This document shows, piece by piece, positions 7,090-14,549 of a stretch of 15,076 nt of DNA. Below the pieces are notes generated by a model. The model was not told where the DNA came from. It did no database searches and was given only the letters and a program-made list of their open reading frames with translations. A program made the position numbers and the translations under genes. Location of the stretch: NCBI GenBank assembly GCA_964531285.1, contig CAZHDI010000085.1, forward strand, positions 1-15,076, written 5' to 3'. Origin of the DNA: CAZHDI01 sp964531285. Lineage in GTDB: Bacteria > Pseudomonadota > Alphaproteobacteria > JAJFIK01. The stretch's first letter is position 1, and every line of letters starts with the position of its first letter.

Positions 7090-8541
7090 ATGCGGTCGAG
7101 CGGGGATGATGCAGAACGGTCGGCCGGTCCGGATGAAGGCAAACGGCCCCGGGCAAAAGCGCCAATGGTTCAGGCGGCGGCCCGGCCCCAGGCAGCAGCC
7201 AAACCGCCTCAGCCGCCGCGCGCCTTTCAACCCGATGAGGCGCCGGGCCTGGCCTCCTCGGCCGGACCCAAGCGTCAACGCCCGAAGCCGCCCACGCCCT
7301 TTGCCGGGTTCGAATGGTGGATTGCCGGGCGGTATTTGCGCGCCAAACGCAAAGAGAACTTCGCCTCGATCATTTCGATCATCTCGTTTTTGGGGATCAT
7401 GCTCGGCGTGGCGACCCTGATCACCGTCATGGCCGTGATGAACGGGTTCCGCACGGATCTGATGAACCGCATTCTCGGTCTGAACGGCCACATGGTGGTT
7501 CAGCAGTCCGTGGGTCCGCTGACGGATTACGACGGTGTCGTCGCCGATATTATGACGGTCCCGGGCGTCACCCAAGCGGCTCCCGTGGTGGAAGGCGGGG
7601 TCATGGCGGTCCGCGACGGCCAGTTTTCCTATGCCATGGTCCGCGGTTTCAGGCTCGCCGATCTGCAGGCGCAGCCGCTGGTGGCCGATAACATCATCGC
7701 CGGCAGCCTCGACAGTTTTGAGAACGGCGCGGTCGTTGCCCTGGGGAACCGGGCGGCGGCGCGGTTCGGCGTTTCGGTCGGCGATCGGATCACTCTGATC
7801 AGCCCGCGCGGCGCGGCGACACCCTTCGGCACGGCCCCACGCCAGAAGGCTTACGAGATCGGCGCCCTGTTCAATGTCGGCATGTCCCAGTTCGACGAAT
7901 CCTTCATCTTCATGCCGATGGCGGAGGCGCAAAAATACTTCTCCACCGGACCCGGCGTGACCCAGGTGGAGGTGATGATCGCCGATCCTGAACAGGTCAA
8001 ACGCTACCGGATACCGATCCTTGAGGCGGCGGGCGCGGATAAGCGCATCATCGACTGGCAGCAGGTCAACGCCTCGCTGGTCAGCGCCCTCCAGGTCGAG
8101 CGCACCATGATGTTCATCATCCTGTCGCTGATCATCATCGTCGCGGCCCTTAACATCATCTCCGGCCTCGTGATGTTGGTGAAAGACAAAGGCCGCGACA
8201 TTGCCGTCCTGCGCACCATGGGGGCGACCAAGGGCGCGATCCTGCGGGTGTTTCTGATCTCCGGCGCCTCGATCGGTGTTGTCGGGACCCTGGCCGGCTT
8301 CGCACTGGGACTGGTGCTTTGCTTTAACATCGAGGCCATCCGGCAATTCATCTCGTCGATGCTGCAGACGGATCTGTTCTCGCCGGAGGTCTATTTCCTG
8401 TCCAAGATGACCGCCGAGATCAACAATGGCGAAGTGATCGCCGTGCTGGCCTTTGCCCTGGCGCTCTCGCTTTTGGCGCCGCTTTATCCCGCGTGGCGCG
8501 CGGCCCGCCTCGATCCGGTCGAGGCCCTGCGCTACGAATGA
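7090..8541 (+). CDS. lolC: Lipoprotein-releasing ABC transporter permease (LolC/LolE family)
   Basis: Inner-membrane subunit of the Lol system, which extracts outer-membrane lipoproteins for transfer to LolA. The core from about residue 73 is typical: FEWWIAGRYLRAKRKENF, TM1 (about 95-117), a periplasmic MacB-like domain, then three C-terminal FtsX-type helices (about 339-363, 385-413, 447-467). The coupling segment DKGRDIAVLRTMGATKGAI (366-384) would contact LolD. Start: ATG 7090 follows GAGGG at a good distance; an ATG at 7060 is possible. Odd point: about 70 residues rich in Ala, Pro, Lys and Arg precede the family core, and no in-frame ATG would give a family-like start. Only one permease gene is present here, so it may act as a homodimer. 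The ending DPVEALRYE is typical. Confidence 0.93.
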   Translation: MRSSGDDAERSAGPDEGKRPRAKAPMVQAAARPQAAAKPPQPPRAFQPDEAPGLASSAGPKRQRPKPPTPFAGFEWWIAGRYLRAKRKENFASIISIISFLGIMLGVATLITVMAVMNGFRTDLMNRILGLNGHMVVQQSVGPLTDYDGVVADIMTVPGVTQAAPVVEGGVMAVRDGQFSYAMVRGFRLADLQAQPLVADNIIAGSLDSFENGAVVALGNRAAARFGVSVGDRITLISPRGAATPFGTAPRQKAYEIGALFNVGMSQFDESFIFMPMAEAQKYFSTGPGVTQVEVMIADPEQVKRYRIPILEAAGADKRIIDWQQVNASLVSALQVERTMMFIILSLIIIVAALNIISGLVMLVKDKGRDIAVLRTMGATKGAILRVFLISGASIGVVGTLAGFALGLVLCFNIEAIRQFISSMLQTDLFSPEVYFLSKMTAEINNGEVIAVLAFALALSLLAPLYPAWRAARLDPVEALRYE

Positions 8542-8553
8542 GGCGCTGAACCG

Positions 8554-9345
8554 ATGGATGCTGTGATGAGCGATGATATGACCGGCCCGGCGCCTGAGAC
8601 CGATGCGGATGATAAGCCTGAGCCGCGGGCACCCGGCATGCCGGAACCGGCCCTCGAATTGCGCGGAATTTTCCGGTTTTTCAAGCAGGGGACCGGTCGC
8701 CTTGAGGTCCTGCGGGGCGCACGCCTGACCATCGAACCGGGCGAGGTCATCGCGCTGATCGGCCCGTCCGGATCCGGTAAATCCTCCTTGCTGCATATTG
8801 CCGGTCTTTTGGAGAAGCCCACGGCCGGTCATGTCATCATCGGTGGGCGCGACTGCGTCAATCTTCCGGATGAGGAAAAAACCAAGATCCGGCGCGAGCG
8901 GATCGGCTTCGTCTATCAGTTCCACCAGCTTCTGCCGGAATTTTCCGCCCTTGAGAATGTCGTGCTGCCTCAGCTTCTGGCTGGCGTTTCCCGCCGCGAT
9001 GCCGAGGCCGAAGCCGAGCGGCTGTTGGCCTCGTTGGGCCTTGCAAAACGCATCGGACATCGGCCGGCGGAATTGTCCGGCGGTGAACAGCAACGGGTGG
9101 CGATCGCCCGGGCGCTGGCCAATCAGCCCGATATTCTGCTGGCGGACGAACCAACCGGAAATCTCGATCCCAAAACGGCCGGCGGTGTCTTTGACGAACT
9201 CGTCGGCGTTATTCGCCAGGAAGGGCGGGCCGCGCTGATCGCGACTCACAATCTCGATCTGGCGGGACGCATGGACCGCGCGGTGCTTCTGCGTGATGGC
9301 CGTCTGCTCGATTCGCGCCATGGTCTGATCCCGGTTGACGAGTAA
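8554..9345 (+). CDS. lolD: Lipoprotein-releasing ABC transporter ATPase LolD
   Basis: ATPase that powers lipoprotein release by the LolC-type permease encoded 12 nt upstream. All ABC motifs are present: Walker A GPSGSGKSS (70-78), Q-loop YQFHQLLPEF (121-130, the LolD/MacB-type sequence), signature LSGGEQQRVA (174-183), Walker B ILLADEPTGNLDP (194-206) and H-loop His232. It is 263 residues long, with about 30 acidic, proline-containing residues before the conserved domain; a start at the ATG at 8566 would trim four of them. Shine-Dalgarno support is weak (GAGG, 10 nt upstream), consistent with coupling to lolC. No terminator is visible after it. Confidence 0.95.
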   Translation: MDAVMSDDMTGPAPETDADDKPEPRAPGMPEPALELRGIFRFFKQGTGRLEVLRGARLTIEPGEVIALIGPSGSGKSSLLHIAGLLEKPTAGHVIIGGRDCVNLPDEEKTKIRRERIGFVYQFHQLLPEFSALENVVLPQLLAGVSRRDAEAEAERLLASLGLAKRIGHRPAELSGGEQQRVAIARALANQPDILLADEPTGNLDPKTAGGVFDELVGVIRQEGRAALIATHNLDLAGRMDRAVLLRDGRLLDSRHGLIPVDE

Positions 9346-9378
9346 CCCTTCCTATCACTCAACCAAACACCAAAGCAG

Positions 9379-9393
9379 GAACACGTCAAGAAC
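9379..9393. promoter_or_regulatory. LexA (SOS) operator, alphaproteobacterial type
   Basis: GAAC (9379-9382), seven bases, GAAC (9390-9393). This is an exact match to the direct-repeat SOS box of alphaproteobacteria (GTTC-N7-GTTC read on the other strand). It is 8 nt upstream of a -35-like TTGACC and 66 bases before the ATG of the small ORF at 9459. One exact match to eight fixed bases in a short promoter region is suggestive, not proof. Confidence 0.6.
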
Positions 9394-9400
9394 ATTTCGC

Positions 9401-9430
9401 TTGACCATGGAACAAAAAAGAAACATTGTA
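9401..9430 (+). promoter_or_regulatory. Candidate promoter with a second, imperfect LexA half-site pair
   Basis: TTGACC (9401-9406, five of six -35 bases), a 17-nt spacer, then CATTGT (9424-9429, a weak -10). In the spacer, GAAC-N7-AAAC (9410-9424) repeats the operator with one mismatch and an A-rich centre like many SOS boxes. It would drive the small ORF at 9459 and probably dnaE. Confidence 0.4.
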
Positions 9431-9458
9431 AGCGCATCGGCCATCAAGGAGATCAGCC

Positions 9459-9566
9459 ATGCAGCCGCACGCCCCCCTCTGGAAGGACCTTTTGACAGCC
9501 TTTTCCCTGCTCACCATTGTCGGTGCGATCGGGGTCTTCTCCTCTGCCGCGCTCGCGGCGTTCTGA
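9459..9566 (+). CDS. 35-residue small membrane protein, possibly SOS-regulated (SidA-like)
   Basis: Short ORF with a strong ribosome site: AAGGAG (9446-9451), 7 nt, ATG. The product has a polar N-terminus, MQPHAPLWKD, followed by one hydrophobic span (about residues 11-35, LLTAFSLLTIVGAIG... to the C-terminal Phe). It therefore looks like a single-pass inner-membrane peptide with a short cytoplasmic tail; an ...ALA ending makes an uncleaved or marginal signal peptide the alternative. It sits between a LexA-type operator and dnaE, with 31 nt to the dnaE ATG. Caulobacter SidA, a 29-residue SOS-induced membrane peptide that blocks division through FtsW/FtsN, has the same size, topology and type of regulation. 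I cannot show homology, so the function is inference; the ORF itself is well supported. Confidence 0.7.
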   Translation: MQPHAPLWKDLLTAFSLLTIVGAIGVFSSAALAAF

Positions 9567-9597
9567 CGGCAACCGGACTGCAACACGGGAGGGAGCG

Positions 9598-12500
9598 ATG
9601 AGCCGTCGCGATGAGCCGCAGGGTGAGCTGGCGCGGGCCGGGTTTGTTCATCTGCGCTGCCATACGGCCTATTCGCTGCTGGAAGGGGCATTGCGGATTA
9701 AGGCGCTGCCGGATCTGTGCCGGAAGGCCGGCATGCCCGCGCTTGCAATGACGGACAGCGGCAATCTCTTCGGCGCCTTTGAGTTCTCTCAAGCGATGGC
9801 GAAGGCCGGAATTCAGCCGATTATCGGCTGTTCGCTGCGCGTCGACGGAACCGCCCTGACCGGATCGGATGTTCATGGCGCGCGCGAACCGGCGCCGATC
9901 GCGCTCTTGGTGCAGAACCATACCGGATGGTTGAACCTGTCGCGCCTGTCGAGCCGGAGTTTTCTCGACACGGATGGCACCGTGGAGCCGCGGGTCGATC
10001 TGGCCCTTTTGGCGGATCATGGCGAGGGCCTTATTGCCCTGACCGGCGGTCCGGACGGTCCGGTGAACCGGCTGCTGGCGGCGGGCAATGGCAGTGAAGC
10101 CGAGGCGCTGGTTCGTCGCCTGGCTGAGATTTTCCCCGATCGTCTTTATATTGAGCTTCAGCGCCATGAGACGCCCGATGAGATCAAGGCCGAACCTGCC
10201 TTGATCGAGATCGCTTACACCCATGACCTGCCGCTCGTGGCGACCAATGAGCCATATTTTCCGCACAAGGAAATGTATGAGGCCCACGATGCCCTGTTGT
10301 GCATCAAGGAGGGCAGCTATGTCATGCAGGATGAGCGGCGGCGTCTCACCGAGGAGCATTATTTCAAGTCCGCCGATGAAATGGCCGCGCTCTTTGAGGA
10401 CGTTCCCGAGGCCGTCGAGAACACGGTTGAGATCGCGCGCCGCTGCGCATTTCATCTGACGCGCCACGATCCCATATTGCCGGCGTTCGCCATTGAGAAA
10501 GGGCGCGACGCGGCTGAGGAATTGCGGCTGCAATCCCGGGAGGGGCTTGAGCGGCGCATGGCGTCGCTCGGCTATGAGATCGACCGGGAGAAGTATCTGG
10601 TCCGGTTGGATTACGAGTTGGACGTGATCACCCGGATGGGGTTTGAAGGCTATTTTCTCATCGTTTCGGATTTCATGAAATGGGCGCGCGCCCGCCAGAT
10701 CCCGATCGGCGTGCGCGGATCGGGCGCGACCTCGATCGTGGCGTGGTCGCTCGACATCACGAATCTGGATCCGATGCGGTTCGATCTTGTGTTTGAGCGG
10801 TTCTTGAATCCCGAACGCGTCTCGATGCCGGACTTCGATATCGATTTCTGCCAGGACCGCCGTCAGGAAGTGATCGAATTCGTTCAAGAGAAATACGGCC
10901 ACGACAGAGTGGCTCAGATCATCACCTTTGGAACCCTTCAGGCCCGCGCGGTGGTCCGCGATGTCGGCCGGGTGCTGCAGATGCCTTACGGGCAGGTGGA
11001 CCGGATCTGCAAGATGATCCCGAACCCGCCGGGTAAGCCGGTAAAGCTGAAAGATGCGATTGCCGGGGATCCGCGCCTGGAGGCGATGATCAACGAGGAT
11101 GAAACCGTCAAGGCTCTCATCGGTATCTCCCTGCAGCTTGAAGGGCTCTACCGGCATGCCTCGACCCACGCGGCCGGGCTGGTGATCGGCGACCGTCCGC
11201 TCCCGGAGCTTGTACCGCTTTATCGCGATCCGCGCTCGGAGATGCCGGTCACGCAATTTCACTACAAGGATGCCGAGTCCGTAGGATTGGTGAAATTCGA
11301 CTTTTTGGGGCTTAAGACCCTGACAGTGATCGCTAAGACCGAAGCCCTTCTGGCACGCCGGGATATCCAATTGCGCACCCAGGACATGGCGTTCGAGGAC
11401 GCCGTGACCTTTGAGATGCTGGCCAAGGGTGACTCGATCGGGGTGTTTCAGCTGGAAAGCGCCGGTATGCGCGATCTGTTGCGCAAGATGGGCCCCGACC
11501 GGATCGAGGATCTGATCGCGCTGGTGGCGCTTTATCGTCCGGGGCCGATGGACTCGATCCCGCGCTATATCGATTGCAAGAAGGGCCGGGAGAAGCCGCT
11601 TTATCTGCATCCCATTTTGGAGCCGATCCTGGAAGAAACCTTCGGGGTCATGACCTATCAGGAAGATGTAATGCAGATTGCCCGCGATATGGCGGGCTAC
11701 TCATTGGGCGATGCGGATCTGTTGCGCCGGGCGATGGGCAAGAAGATCGTCTCGGAGATGGACAAGCACCGCAAGCGCTTTATCGAAGGCGCGGGCGCCA
11801 ACGATGTGCCTGAATCCGTTGCCGAACAAGTCTTCGACCAGGCCGCGAAATTCGCTGGATATGGCTTCAACAAGGGCCATGCGGCGGCCTATGCCCAGGT
11901 CGCCTATCAGACCGCCTATTTGAAAGCCAACTATCCGGTGGAGTTTCTGTCGGCCTCGATGACCCTCGATATCGAGCGCACGGATCGGCTCAGTATTTTC
12001 CGTCAGGAGGCGGAGCGCCTGGGCGTCAAGGTTCTGCCGCCGGATGTCAACCGGTCGGAGGCGGAATTCGTGAACGGCCGGGAACCGGGCGCCGACGGCG
12101 CCGGGCAGGAGGTGATCTATTATGCCCTGGCCGCGCTCAAGACGGTGGGCCGTCAGGCCATGGACCATCTGGTGGCGGTGCGCCGGTCCGGCGGTGCGTT
12201 CAAGGATATCGGCGATTTTGCCAGCCGGATCGATCCGCGTCAGGTGAACAAGCGGGCCATCGAGGGCTTGGCCAAGGCAGGGGCGTTCGACAGCCTGGGT
12301 GTCGACCGGGCGCAAGCCTGCGCGGGGGCCGGTGCGATGATTGAGGCGGCCGGAGCGGCCCATAGCGAGCGGGAGTCCGGCCAGGCCAATCTCTTCGGCG
12401 GGACCGCGGCGCCGCTTGAGGCGCTGCGCTTGCCGGCGATCGATCCGTGGCCGGCGACCGAGCGTCTGCGCCATGAATTGGAGGTGATCGGATTTTACCT

Positions 12501-13077
12501 CTCGGGCCATCCGCTCGATGATTATCAAAAGGCGCTGCGCCGGTGCCAGGTGACGAGTTTTGCCGAGGCAACGCGCGGGACGGGGCGCGGCCGGACCTCG
12601 TTCCGGCTGGCCGGCACGGTGATGAGCTTCAATGAGCGTAAATCCGCCAAGAGCGGACGATCCTTTGCCGTTGCGGAACTGTCCGATCCGACCGGTGTGT
12701 TCGAAGTCTGGATCTTTTCCGAAGTGCTGCCGGCGGCGCGCGAGATGATGACGCCGGGCAGTGCCGTCGTGCTCACCGTGGCCGCCGATTGGACGGGCGA
12801 TGATGTGCGCCTGACCGCCAATGGCGTCGATGGGGTGGACGCGGTGACCGCGCATGCCGCTGGCGGTCTGGAGGTGGTCATCGACGACCCGGCCTGCCTT
12901 GACGGCATCAAAGCTTGTCTGACCCGCGAGGGCCGCGGCAGCGTCACCTTGGCGCTCGATCTCGGCGAGGGCCGGGGGCATCTCGATTATCATCTGCCCG
13001 GGGCCTACCGCATCGATGGGGCAACCCGCAGTGCGCTGAAATCGCTGGCGGGGGTGGTCCATGTGGAAGAAGTGTAA
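9598..13077 (+). CDS. dnaE: DNA polymerase III subunit alpha (DnaE1)
   Basis: Replicative DNA polymerase catalytic subunit. The 1159 residues match E. coli DnaE length. The N-terminal PHP domain begins VHLRCHTAYSLLEGAL (17-32). Its second metal histidine is Arg20, as in E. coli, so this PHP site is probably inactive and proofreading would come from a DnaQ subunit. The polymerase core has RGSGAT (373-378), the catalytic pair in PDFDIDFCQDRR (Asp412, Asp414) and Asp568 in LVKFDFLGLKTL. A helix-hairpin-helix region lies near 850-900, a beta-clamp motif QANLF at 929-933 and an OB domain from about 1002. The start at ATG 9598 follows GGGAGGGAG; an upstream start at 9517 would overlap the 35-codon ORF and add unconserved residues. 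Cotranscription with the small ORF is likely. Confidence 0.97.
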   Translation: MSRRDEPQGELARAGFVHLRCHTAYSLLEGALRIKALPDLCRKAGMPALAMTDSGNLFGAFEFSQAMAKAGIQPIIGCSLRVDGTALTGSDVHGAREPAPIALLVQNHTGWLNLSRLSSRSFLDTDGTVEPRVDLALLADHGEGLIALTGGPDGPVNRLLAAGNGSEAEALVRRLAEIFPDRLYIELQRHETPDEIKAEPALIEIAYTHDLPLVATNEPYFPHKEMYEAHDALLCIKEGSYVMQDERRRLTEEHYFKSADEMAALFEDVPEAVENTVEIARRCAFHLTRHDPILPAFAIEKGRDAAEELRLQSREGLERRMASLGYEIDREKYLVRLDYELDVITRMGFEGYFLIVSDFMKWARARQIPIGVRGSGATSIVAWSLDITNLDPMRFDLVFERFLNPERVSMPDFDIDFCQDRRQEVIEFVQEKYGHDRVAQIITFGTLQARAVVRDVGRVLQMPYGQVDRICKMIPNPPGKPVKLKDAIAGDPRLEAMINEDETVKALIGISLQLEGLYRHASTHAAGLVIGDRPLPELVPLYRDPRSEMPVTQFHYKDAESVGLVKFDFLGLKTLTVIAKTEALLARRDIQLRTQDMAFEDAVTFEMLAKGDSIGVFQLESAGMRDLLRKMGPDRIEDLIALVALYRPGPMDSIPRYIDCKKGREKPLYLHPILEPILEETFGVMTYQEDVMQIARDMAGYSLGDADLLRRAMGKKIVSEMDKHRKRFIEGAGANDVPESVAEQVFDQAAKFAGYGFNKGHAAAYAQVAYQTAYLKANYPVEFLSASMTLDIERTDRLSIFRQEAERLGVKVLPPDVNRSEAEFVNGREPGADGAGQEVIYYALAALKTVGRQAMDHLVAVRRSGGAFKDIGDFASRIDPRQVNKRAIEGLAKAGAFDSLGVDRAQACAGAGAMIEAAGAAHSERESGQANLFGGTAAPLEALRLPAIDPWPATERLRHELEVIGFYLSGHPLDDYQKALRRCQVTSFAEATRGTGRGRTSFRLAGTVMSFNERKSAKSGRSFAVAELSDPTGVFEVWIFSEVLPAAREMMTPGSAVVLTVAADWTGDDVRLTANGVDGVDAVTAHAAGGLEVVIDDPACLDGIKACLTREGRGSVTLALDLGEGRGHLDYHLPGAYRIDGATRSALKSLAGVVHVEEV

Positions 13078-13108
13078 TGCCCAAAGGCCGTCGGACGGAT
13101 ACCGGCCG

Positions 13109-14326
13109 TTAGATCCGTGCCGAGACGAAACGGCTCAGGCGCGTAAGGCCCTCCCGGACCCGGTCCGCAGATTGAGCGAAACAGATCCGGATCCGGCCGT
13201 CATGGGCCGGGCCGAAGGCCGCGCCCGGAGCAACGCCGACCCGCTCTTCGGCCAGGAGCGCCTTGGCGAAGCCGACGCTGTCCGTCAGTCCGTCGATGTC
13301 GATGAAGCCGTAAAAGGCGCCATCGGGCCGGGCCATGCGCAGCCGGTTCTGTCCGGCGAGGTGATCGGTGACGACATCGAGACCGGCGCGGCAGTGGGCG
13401 CGCATGGTGTCGACGAAGGGCTCGCCCTGCTCCAAGGCGGCAAGGGCGCCGAACTGGGTGAACGCGGCGGCGCCGGTATTCGCCGACCCCGACAGGGTCA
13501 CGAAGGCCTCGCTCAGGCCGCGCGGATGGACCATCCAGCCCAGGCGCCAGCCGGTCATGGCCCACAGCTTGGAGAAGCTGTTGATGACGAAGACCGGATC
13601 GTCCTCGGTGATGAGCGGCAGCATGGACGGGGCATGGTCGGTCTGGAATGTGAGCCGGCCATAAACTTCATCCGCGATGAGCGCGATCTGCCGGGTCCGG
13701 ACGAAGTCGAGCAGGGCTGCCTGGTCCTCCGGCGTCATGGTCCAGCCGGTCGGGTTGGCGGGCGATCCGATAAAGATGGCGCGGGTGCGTGCGTCGCAGG
13801 CGTCGAAAACCTGCTCCAGGTCGAGCCGCCAACGGGGCGCGGCGCCGGCGAGATCGAGCGTCTGATCGACGAGACGGACATGCGCGCCGTGGGACTGAGC
13901 CGAGATCATGATGTTCGGCCATTGGGGTGTGACCACCACAATGGCATCGCCCTCCCGGACAAGGCTTTGCAGCACCAGATGAATGCACAGCATGGCCGAG
14001 CCTGGCACGCAGATGCGCGCCGTATCGATCCGGACGCCGTAGATCCGGTGGAGATAGTCGCCCAAACCCTGGCGCAGCGCCGGCATGCCGCAGGTCGGCA
14101 TATAGCGGGTATGGCCGTCCTGAAGGGCTTTGATGGCGGCGGCGCTGATCACCTCAGGCGTCGCCAGATCGGTCTCGCCGAGCCAGAGCGGCAGAATATC
14201 CGGATCGTTGAGCCCGGCATGGAGCACCTCGGCGAGCGCGCTCGGGCGCAAACCGGCCACCGCGCCGCGATAGGACCCGCGGGATTTTGGGGTATCGGGG
14301 CCGGGCCCGGTCGGTGCGGATGGCAT
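13109..14326 (-). CDS. Pyridoxal phosphate-dependent aminotransferase, class I/II
   Basis: Fold-type I (aspartate aminotransferase superfamily) enzyme of 405 residues. PLP-site residues are visible: Asn191 in GSPANPTGW, Asp219 and Tyr222 in IADEVYGRL, the Schiff-base Lys253 in NSFSKLWAMTGWRLGW, and the carboxylate-binding Arg380 in GRIRICFAQ. The substrate cannot be read from the sequence. The N-terminal ~25 residues are Pro/Gly/Ser-rich and variable. The start is the ATG whose complement is at 14324-14326, preceded by AAGGA; a longer open frame upstream would run into the rpsB leader and is not conserved-looking. It is convergent with dnaE (31 nt between stops) and divergent from rpsB, so it is a single-gene unit. 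Confidence 0.9.
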   Translation of the reverse strand: MPSAPTGPGPDTPKSRGSYRGAVAGLRPSALAEVLHAGLNDPDILPLWLGETDLATPEVISAAAIKALQDGHTRYMPTCGMPALRQGLGDYLHRIYGVRIDTARICVPGSAMLCIHLVLQSLVREGDAIVVVTPQWPNIMISAQSHGAHVRLVDQTLDLAGAAPRWRLDLEQVFDACDARTRAIFIGSPANPTGWTMTPEDQAALLDFVRTRQIALIADEVYGRLTFQTDHAPSMLPLITEDDPVFVINSFSKLWAMTGWRLGWMVHPRGLSEAFVTLSGSANTGAAAFTQFGALAALEQGEPFVDTMRAHCRAGLDVVTDHLAGQNRLRMARPDGAFYGFIDIDGLTDSVGFAKALLAEERVGVAPGAAFGPAHDGRIRICFAQSADRVREGLTRLSRFVSARI

Positions 14327-14387
14327 GGCGCATTCCTTTGTCAGTCGCTCAAATCGATCGATCGCGCGGGTCACGGGCGCGGCGCTC

Positions 14388-14416
14388 TTGCCAGCACCGC
14401 TTCGGGCCCTTATAAC
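14388..14416 (+). promoter_or_regulatory. Near-consensus sigma-70 promoter of rpsB
   Basis: TTGCCA (14388-14393), exactly 17 nt, TATAAC (14411-14416). The expected start near 14423 gives a leader of about 127 nt before the rpsB ATG. This is the best promoter match in the window and fits a highly expressed ribosomal-protein gene. Confidence 0.75.
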
Positions 14417-14422
14417 CCGGCG

Positions 14423-14549
14423 CATTCCACACGCGGATAGCGGGCGAGTTTTGGGATCTTTCGAGACCCGAACCTGACCCATCCGGTGTCGCCCGTCCTG
14501 GACGGCGCGATCACATCCGCGGAGGCAGAACCGGATCAGGAGAGTAAAG
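14423..14549 (+). promoter_or_regulatory. Structured rpsB leader (two hairpins), possible S2 autoregulation site
   Basis: Hairpin 1 is GGG-a-TCT / AGA-CCC with a TTCG loop (14453-14469), extended by GTT (14448-14450) with AAC (14471-14473). Hairpin 2 is CGCC-c-GTC / GAC-GGCG with a CTG loop (14490-14507). Neither is followed by a T run, so they are not terminators. E. coli rpsB is feedback-controlled by S2 through its leader; whether this unrelated-looking leader does the same is inference. The ribosome site is AGGAGAG, just upstream of the ATG. Confidence 0.45.

Noticed and set aside
6851..7420. 189-codon + strand ORF across the lolC start
   Set aside because: Starts at TTG without a ribosome site and overlaps the conserved lolC core in another frame; no family features.
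3814..9321. 1835-codon ORF on the - strand as a giant protein
   Set aside because: Antisense to seven well-identified features, composition typical of a complement frame, no ribosome site and no recognisable domain.
9517..9597. 27-codon upstream extension of dnaE
   Set aside because: It overlaps the small hydrophobic ORF, lacks a ribosome site and extends beyond the usual PHP start; ATG 9598 has GGGAGGGAG upstream.
13086..13107. Weak hairpin between the dnaE and aminotransferase stops as a bidirectional terminator
   Set aside because: Only a 5-bp GGCCG/CGGCC stem with a 12-nt loop and at most three T on the - strand side; too weak to call.
13061..14440. 459-codon + strand ORF opposite the aminotransferase
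   Set aside because: The - strand frame has a full set of PLP aminotransferase motifs; this is its complement shadow.
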